The notes beneath the pieces are model-generated. The model searched no databases. It saw only the letters and a program-made list of their open reading frames with translations, and was not told the DNA's origin. DNA of 36,034 bases from Flavobacteriaceae bacterium (lineage in GTDB: Bacteria; Bacteroidota; Bacteroidia; Flavobacteriales; Flavobacteriaceae): NCBI GenBank assembly GCA_028280265.1, contig JANQMD010000058.1:1-36034 (forward strand). The letters are read 5' to 3'. The position numbers and the translations under genes were made by a program. Shown here in pieces: positions 31,587 to 36,034 of the stretch. The stretch's first letter is position 1. Every line of letters begins with the position of its first letter.

Positions 31587-31697
31587 AATTTCTAAATATT
31601 TTAATGGATTATTTTTCAGTTTTGCATTCAAATCTTAGAATGACTTCTTTTTTACTTTTTGAAATGCCTTCAAAAAGCCTTTCTTTTAATTACACCA

Positions 31698-31705
31698 CAA
31701 AGATG
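31698..31705 (-). promoter_or_regulatory. Candidate -7 promoter element of the CMD gene
   Basis: The minus strand reads CATCTTTG, one base from TAnnTTTG, about 110 bases upstream of the CMD start. Paired direct repeats lie 23 bases further upstream, next to where the -33 box would be, as for an activator-dependent promoter. Confidence 0.4.
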
Positions 31706-31728
31706 CGACGACAAGCAGATTTGAAAAA

Positions 31729-31757
31729 TGGACAAAAGTTCCTAGTGATTGGACAAA
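31729..31757 (-). promoter_or_regulatory. Candidate AraC-type operator (paired direct repeats)
   Basis: TGGACAAA occurs twice (31729-31736 and 31750-31757), with a 21-base period, two helical turns. On the minus strand this is TTTGTCCA twice, just upstream of the candidate -7 box of the CMD gene. AraC proteins with two helix-turn-helix units typically bind such tandem sites and activate from this position. The AraC gene at 32058-32903 is the nearest regulator; the link is inferred. Confidence 0.5.
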
Positions 31758-31880
31758 CCAGTGATTGAATGCAATGATCAGTGAAAAGTGATCAATTTCA
31801 GAATGCTGTTTCGTAAGATTTGGTAATTAACGCGAGTTCGACGTAAAAAGATAGGATCTAAAACACTATTTTAATTTTGA

Positions 31881-31951
31881 TTGTCACTCCTGCGAAGGCA
31901 GGAGTCTAGTAAAATATAGGTGCTTAGATTCCTGCTTTCGCAGGAATGACA
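31881..31951. repeat. Pair of REP-like hairpins in inverted orientation
   Basis: The first hairpin is ACTCCTGC, GAAG, GCAGGAGT (31886-31905); the second is ATTCCTGC, TTTC, GCAGGAAT (31928-31947). The whole units, from TGTCA to CTA, are near-identical inverted copies separated by about 20 bases. They sit in the 471-base gap between the CMD and AraC genes and look like a known type of dispersed bacterial intergenic palindrome. The rest of the gap holds the candidate operator and, near 31765-31795, short GTGAT-like words; no gene is seen. Confidence 0.7.
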
Positions 31952-32057
31952 TTGATTTTCATCCATAAAAACAGATAAACACTTGAAATTCAGTTAGCAT
32001 TATATTGAAACTCTCATTAATTATTAGCCATGGCAATATGTACTTTGTAACTTTACA

Positions 32058-32903
32058 TTAATTTTTAAGCAGTTTCTTGAATTGCAAAGGTGAACTTTGC
32101 GTAGCTTTTGTAAAGAAACGAGTAAAGTAAGCAGGATCATTAAATCCTAAATCGAAAGCAATTTCTTTGACTGAAAAATCAGTGTACACCAACTTTCTTT
32201 TGGCTTCTAAAATGATTCTATTTTTGATAAAGTCACTGGGCTTTTGTGCTCGGATTTTTTGGAAGTGTTTTGTCAATGATTTGGGAGAGACTCCCAAGCG
32301 TTCAGCATATTCAGTAACAGAATGCAATTTGGTAAAGTTGAATTCTACCAATGTGCTAAAATCTTTGAACAGTTTTGAGTTGATATCATCCTTTAATTGA
32401 TATTTGTTCTTCTGCACTCGTACGGAATGAATAATGAACTGCTTTAAATAAGATTGCAACATATCGTATTGAGCTGCCTCTTCTTGGTGAAACTCATCGA
32501 TGATTTCCGATAGAATAAAATCTAACTTTTTGCTTTCTTTTTCTTCTAATTCGATATAGGGTGTTTCATAAATATTATTGAACAACACACCATTACAGGA
32601 AATCTCTTTGTCATGCGTTTGAATGCAATAAAAGTCTCGCACAAAAGACAATCGATACGCTTCTTTGATTTCCTCAGATTCTACGGTAAAAACTTGTCCT
32701 GGAGAGAGAAAAAACAACACATTACCATCAAAGGTATATTCATCAAAATCGATGTGATAAGTTCCTCTGCCCTGTTTGATCCAAAAAATAGTATATGAAT
32801 CTATTTTCTCAGGATGATTGACCACGCAAGCTTTTTCAAAATCAACAACGCTTAATGAAAACGTATCTTGATAGGAATAGGTTGCAATGTCTTGAATGGC
32901 CAT
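32058..32903 (-). CDS. AraC family transcriptional regulator (cupin + HTH)
   Basis: A 281-aa regulator with an N-terminal cupin-like ligand domain (about 15-130; YTIFWIKQGRGTYHIDFDE near 37-55, then FFLSPGQVFTV) and a C-terminal pair of AraC helix-turn-helix units (about 185-281; HSVTEYAERLGVSPKSLTK, then VKEIAFDLGFNDPAYFTRF and SPLQFKKLL). This order is typical of the AraC/XylS cupin group. The ligand is unknown. Downstream on the same strand lie the CMD and cupredoxin genes with paired TTTGTCCA boxes in between; upstream, 46 bases away, is an alpha/beta hydrolase gene. Confidence 0.88.
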   Translation of the reverse strand: MAIQDIATYSYQDTFSLSVVDFEKACVVNHPEKIDSYTIFWIKQGRGTYHIDFDEYTFDGNVLFFLSPGQVFTVESEEIKEAYRLSFVRDFYCIQTHDKEISCNGVLFNNIYETPYIELEEKESKKLDFILSEIIDEFHQEEAAQYDMLQSYLKQFIIHSVRVQKNKYQLKDDINSKLFKDFSTLVEFNFTKLHSVTEYAERLGVSPKSLTKHFQKIRAQKPSDFIKNRIILEAKRKLVYTDFSVKEIAFDLGFNDPAYFTRFFTKATQSSPLQFKKLLKN

Positions 32904-32949
32904 AGAAATGATTTTTTCTTTGGTCGAAGTTTTCCTCTTTCATTACAAG

Positions 32950-33735
32950 TTAGACTGAGGTTGACTTCAAAAATTGAAGGGTATTTGTATTGAAGTCATC
33001 AGGCTTTTCAACATTTACAACATGGCCACAATTCTCGATAATGTGCAAGGTGGATTTTACATGTTTTTCTACAATTCGTTTGATTGAAGGTAAAAATAAG
33101 TGATCTTCACTTCCCATGACATACAAGGTTGGAATTTCAATGTCTTTTGCTCTAAAAAAACGCAATAGGGGATTGATTTCAGCCGTTAATTTAAACCATC
33201 GAATGAACTCTTTTTGATACAATTTCTTCGCTTCATTGGCAAATAAAACTCGGGACTCTTTATGGTTCTTTTTTGGCATAATTATGAATGCAAAGAGTTT
33301 GTACAGGTACATGTATGGGACTACAGATTTGAATATATTTCCCAATCGCATCAGTACCTGAGAACGGAAATTAAGTTTTAAAATCGCTCCTCCCATCACC
33401 ATACTTTTTACCAATTCAGGTCTTTTTTCAGCCAAATTTCGTATCAAAATAGTCCCTAAAGAAATACCGATAAAATGAGATTGTTGAATTTTTAAATGGT
33501 CCAATACTTCAATAATATCATCTGTTATCGCATCAAAAGTATATTTTGTGCTGAATGTGTCTTTTAGAGAAGGTTTGCTATTCCCGTGTCCGCGTAGATC
33601 CAATACCAGTACATTGTACTCTGCTTTAAACGCCCTGATTTGTCGAAACCAAATAGAGCTACTTCCTCCTGCTCCATGTACGAAGCTTACCCATTCGGTC
33701 GTATTCTCATTTTTGTATATATAGTGGTTTAACAT
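32950..33735 (-). CDS. Alpha/beta hydrolase
   Basis: A 261-aa soluble hydrolase with the full catalytic triad: nucleophile Ser92 in GISLGT, Asp211 in VMGSEDHLF and His238 in ENCGHVVN. The oxyanion-hole motif HGAGGSS lies at 20-26 and DLRGHGNS at 46-53. A helical cap domain spans about 120-195. No acyl or ester substrate can be named. It precedes the AraC gene by 46 bases on the same strand and may be co-transcribed with it. Confidence 0.87.
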   Translation of the reverse strand: MLNHYIYKNENTTEWVSFVHGAGGSSSIWFRQIRAFKAEYNVLVLDLRGHGNSKPSLKDTFSTKYTFDAITDDIIEVLDHLKIQQSHFIGISLGTILIRNLAEKRPELVKSMVMGGAILKLNFRSQVLMRLGNIFKSVVPYMYLYKLFAFIIMPKKNHKESRVLFANEAKKLYQKEFIRWFKLTAEINPLLRFFRAKDIEIPTLYVMGSEDHLFLPSIKRIVEKHVKSTLHIIENCGHVVNVEKPDDFNTNTLQFLKSTSV

Positions 33736-33768
33736 ATAAGGGTTCTAATCAACAAAGATACGGCTATT

Positions 33769-35076
33769 TTACTCGGTCAATTTTTCTTTTCCCTTTGTAG
33801 TCTGATATGTATTCATCAATAGAAAAGTGAGGGACGCAGGAATGACCCACCCTAAACTTTGTGAGGAAAGCGGAATCCATGGCGTAATGTTTTCTAATAG
33901 ATGTCCCATTTTTATGGCTCCTAGAAAATCTGGAATACTAAAGATAAAAGTAACGATCACAACACTTCTAAAAATGAGTGTTGAAGCCCATTTCTCTGAG
34001 AGAACGTTTAACAGAATTAACACTATGGTAATAGGGTATACAAACATTAAAATGGGCACTGCAATAACGATGATACCATGAAAATCCATTTGACCTACTA
34101 AAATTCCCGCTAAAGATCCTATAGCTGCTGTAATTACATACGCTTTTCGAGAGTTGTTAAACAGTCCTTTAAAATAATCTGCTGTTCCTGTTACAATTCC
34201 TACTGCCGTCGTAAAGCAAGCCAATGCCACCAATACGCTTAAAAAAGTGGTTCCAATATTACCTAAAGCAGCTGTGCTAATTCCTCTTAAAAGATTGGCT
34301 CTTTGCATATCATTACTCAGGCTGCCATCGACAAATATTTCTGAACCGTAAAATGCTCCTACGGCAATCAATCCTGCATAAATGACCATCAATCCAACTC
34401 CAGCCATATATCCTGACTTGCGAATCAGTTTCTTTTTGTCTGATGTAGAAGAAATTCCTTTTAGGTTGAGTGATATGATAACCACACCTCCAATTAAAAC
34501 CGCTCCAATCGCATCAAAAGTCTGATACCCTTCCAAAACTCCCGTTACTAATGGTATTTTAAATGAGGATGGATTCATTCCAAAATTGGTAGAGAACAAA
34601 CCGATACAGATTACAGATAAAACAATAACCACAATCAAAGGCGTCAAAAACTTCCCAATGAGATTGATAATTTTCGATCGATTCAATACAAAAACAAACA
34701 CCAAACCAAAATAAATAGTACTGGTTAACAACGAACTGCTTTCAAAAAATGGAAAAATAGCTATTTCGTGTGTTGCCGATGCTGTTCTTGGAGAGGGAAT
34801 CGCTATAGAAATTATGTAGATAATGATACAGTAGATGGAACTAAACAGAGGAGAAACTTTCTTCCCAAAATCATACATGGTTCCTTGTAATTTCGCATGA
34901 GCCAAAATTCCAAGAATGGGAATGACTACTCCTGTCACTATAAATCCTATGGCAACCCTAATCCATCCATTTCCAGCTTGATATCCTAGCAAAGGAGGAA
35001 TCAACAAATTTCCTGCCCCAAAAAAGAGGGAAAAGAGCGCAAATCCTAAAATCCAAGTTTCTTTTGTTTTGTTCAT
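33769..35076 (-). CDS. brnQ: Branched-chain amino acid transporter, BrnQ/LIVCS family
   Basis: A 435-aa polytopic inner-membrane protein. The start, GFALFSLFFGAGNLLIPP near residues 11-28, is the family signature, followed by about twelve hydrophobic helices and the segment SPRTASATHEIAI near 93-105 that is conserved in LIVCS carriers. The family takes up Leu, Ile and Val with Na+ or H+. It begins 69 bases from the divergent alpha/beta hydrolase gene at 35146; a dyad in this gap may affect both promoters. The downstream hydrolase lies 33 bases away. Confidence 0.92.
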   Translation of the reverse strand: MNKTKETWILGFALFSLFFGAGNLLIPPLLGYQAGNGWIRVAIGFIVTGVVIPILGILAHAKLQGTMYDFGKKVSPLFSSIYCIIIYIISIAIPSPRTASATHEIAIFPFFESSSLLTSTIYFGLVFVFVLNRSKIINLIGKFLTPLIVVIVLSVICIGLFSTNFGMNPSSFKIPLVTGVLEGYQTFDAIGAVLIGGVVIISLNLKGISSTSDKKKLIRKSGYMAGVGLMVIYAGLIAVGAFYGSEIFVDGSLSNDMQRANLLRGISTAALGNIGTTFLSVLVALACFTTAVGIVTGTADYFKGLFNNSRKAYVITAAIGSLAGILVGQMDFHGIIVIAVPILMFVYPITIVLILLNVLSEKWASTLIFRSVVIVTFIFSIPDFLGAIKMGHLLENITPWIPLSSQSLGWVIPASLTFLLMNTYQTTKGKEKLTE

Positions 35077-35117
35077 TTTGTATTGAAGAATGATTTTTAC
35101 TTATTGCTTCTGCGAGG

Positions 35118-35136
35118 TTATCTTTGCCGAAGATAA
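35118..35136. promoter_or_regulatory. Dyad with overlapping promoter elements between brnQ and a hydrolase gene
   Basis: TTATCTT, TGCCG, AAGATAA is a perfect 7-bp inverted repeat. On the plus strand it includes TATCTTTG, a full -7 match 19 bases before the ATG at 35146; on the minus strand it reads TATCTTCG, one mismatch, toward brnQ. A regulator bound here could act on both genes. The geometry is seen; the regulator is unknown. Confidence 0.4.
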
Positions 35137-35145
35137 ACGAATTTA

Positions 35146-35925
35146 ATGATTTTAGAATACAAAGGAATTCCGATTTTTTACGAAGACCATGGAAAAGGAT
35201 CTGCGGTTGTTCTGTTGCACGGGTTTTTAGAAAACTCAACCATGTGGAAAGAGATCGTTCCCGAACTCTCCAAAACTCACAGGGTAATTACCATTGACCT
35301 TCTAGGTCACGGAAAAACGGAATGCTTGGGGTATATCCATTCTATGGAAACCATGGCAGAGGCAGTTTATGCTGTACTTCGTTCTTTAAATTTGCGTAGA
35401 ATCATTCTCATAGGACATTCTATGGGTGGATATGTAGCCCTGGCGTTGACGGAAAAACATCCCGAAATGATCAAAGGACTTTGTTTAATGAATTCCACCT
35501 CTCTTGCCGATGATGAAGAACGTAAAAAACTCAGAGCTCGCGCTAACAAAATGGCACAAAACAATTTTAACAACATAGTTCGTATGTCTTTTACCAATTT
35601 GTTTGGAGAGGGAAGTAAGATAAGACACAAGGTCGAAATGGAGAATGCATTAAAAGAAGCATTAAATACTCCCGTTCAGGGATACATTGCTTGCCAAGAA
35701 GGAATGAGAATTCGAAAAAACAGACGAAAAATTTTAAAAGATGGGGCCTTTAAAAAGCTAATTGTCATCGGTAAAAAAGATCCTGTTTTAAACTTCGAAC
35801 AATCTTTAAAAGAGGCTGAGGAAGCTCATTCTGAAACTGCTGTTTTTAATGATGGCCATATGAGTCATATTGAAAACAAAGATGAATTAATATTTGCTTT
35901 GACTCAGTTTGTAAGAAAGTGCTAA
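35146..35925 (+). CDS. Alpha/beta hydrolase (MenH-like)
   Basis: A 259-aa soluble hydrolase of the small MenH/BioH-like type. Nucleophile Ser92 lies in GHSMGGYVAL, Asp212 in GKKDPVL and the active-site His238 in DGHMSHIE. The oxyanion region is LLHGFLEN near 23-30 and DLLGHGKTE near 51-59. The cap domain (about 120-195) is rich in Lys and Arg. Similar proteins are annotated as hydrolases without a known substrate; there are no menaquinone genes nearby to support a MenH role. It is followed by a heptanucleotide array. Confidence 0.88.
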   Translation: MILEYKGIPIFYEDHGKGSAVVLLHGFLENSTMWKEIVPELSKTHRVITIDLLGHGKTECLGYIHSMETMAEAVYAVLRSLNLRRIILIGHSMGGYVALALTEKHPEMIKGLCLMNSTSLADDEERKKLRARANKMAQNNFNNIVRMSFTNLFGEGSKIRHKVEMENALKEALNTPVQGYIACQEGMRIRKNRRKILKDGAFKKLIVIGKKDPVLNFEQSLKEAEEAHSETAVFNDGHMSHIENKDELIFALTQFVRKC

Positions 35926-35957
35926 ACAGTGAACAATTATCAATGAACAGTGATCAG

Positions 35958-36034
35958 TTGTTGGTTGTTGGTTGTTGGTTGTTGGTTGTTGGTTGTTGGT
36001 TGTTGGTTGTTGGTTGTTGGTTGTTGGTTGTTGG
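35958..36034. repeat. Heptanucleotide tandem repeat (TTGTTGG, at least 11 units)
   Basis: The unit TTGTTGG is repeated 11 times without a single change and runs into the window end, so the array is longer than seen. Before it lie words such as AACAGTGAACAATT and CAATGAACAGTGATCAG, the same kind of intergenic filler as near 31765-31795. Perfect units suggest recent slippage. Confidence 0.95.

Noticed and set aside
31587..31631. Upstream start for the CMD gene
   Set aside because: The extra 15 residues do not resemble the family; MSTFNVPTREQ is the usual N-terminus.
35958..36034. Repeat array as a CRISPR
   Set aside because: The units are 7 bases with no spacers, so it is a simple tandem repeat.
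1..36034. tRNA, rRNA, insertion sequence or prophage genes
   Set aside because: I looked for T-loop motifs, transposase motifs and phage structural genes on both strands and saw none that hold up.

Overview
The window looks like a chromosomal segment of a Bacteroidota bacterium, most likely a marine or aquatic member of the Flavobacteriaceae. The reasons are low GC content, many short lipoproteins with an N-terminal Cys signal, -7 boxes of the TAnnTTTG type rather than E. coli -10 boxes, and several families I know mainly from this group: DUF3052, DUF6970, DUF4377, YHS secreted protein, LuxE-like acyltransferase, and an anti-sigma/outer-membrane beta-barrel fusion. I saw no rRNA, tRNA, CRISPR array, transposase or prophage genes.

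Layout. At 1-3154 there is the 3' tail of an unknown plus-strand gene, then minus-strand genes: a tightly coupled trio (a 50-aa small ORF, an unknown 247-aa protein, DUF3052), a secreted YHS protein and a LuxE-like acyltransferase. At 3227-7401 lies a seven-gene plus-strand operon with an ECF sigma factor and its likely anti-sigma partner in the middle and five small lipoproteins around them. The anti-sigma protein carries a C-terminal beta-barrel domain. The sigma gene has no ATG, GTG or TTG at the position where its family homology begins.

At 7483-16338 there are plus-strand genes for metabolism and envelope: an aminoadipate-semialdehyde-type aldehyde dehydrogenase with a strong terminator, a penicillin-acylase-family Ntn hydrolase with a small membrane protein, an AraC/GyrI regulator, a sterol desaturase/fatty acid hydroxylase paired with an ABC six-TM protein lacking an ATPase domain, and a GT39/ArnT-like glycosyltransferase. 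At 16335-25094 the genes are on the minus strand: an AlbA_2 (Schlafen-type) protein, an HD phosphohydrolase, an aldo/keto reductase, an SDR oxidoreductase, a large secreted Asp-box (BNR) repeat protein, and a LytS/LytTR two-component pair.

At 25330-29194 there are plus-strand genes: an erythromycin-esterase-like secreted protein, a truncated Crp/Fnr gene, an aminopeptidase P and a cyclase-family lipoprotein. At 29214-35076 the genes are on the minus strand: an AbiH-type anti-phage protein in visibly AT-richer DNA, a cupredoxin, an AhpD/CMD protein, an AraC regulator, an alpha/beta hydrolase and a BrnQ transporter. A plus-strand alpha/beta hydrolase follows, and the window ends inside a pure 7-bp tandem repeat.

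Regulatory signals. Two pairs of direct repeats with a 21-bp period stand out. One, at 25163-25192, has the geometry and core of a LytTR-regulator site and sits upstream of the LytS/LytTR operon. The other, at 31729-31757, looks like an AraC-type operator upstream of the CMD gene and next to an AraC gene. Intergenic spaces also hold REP-like palindromes and heptanucleotide arrays, both intact and decayed.
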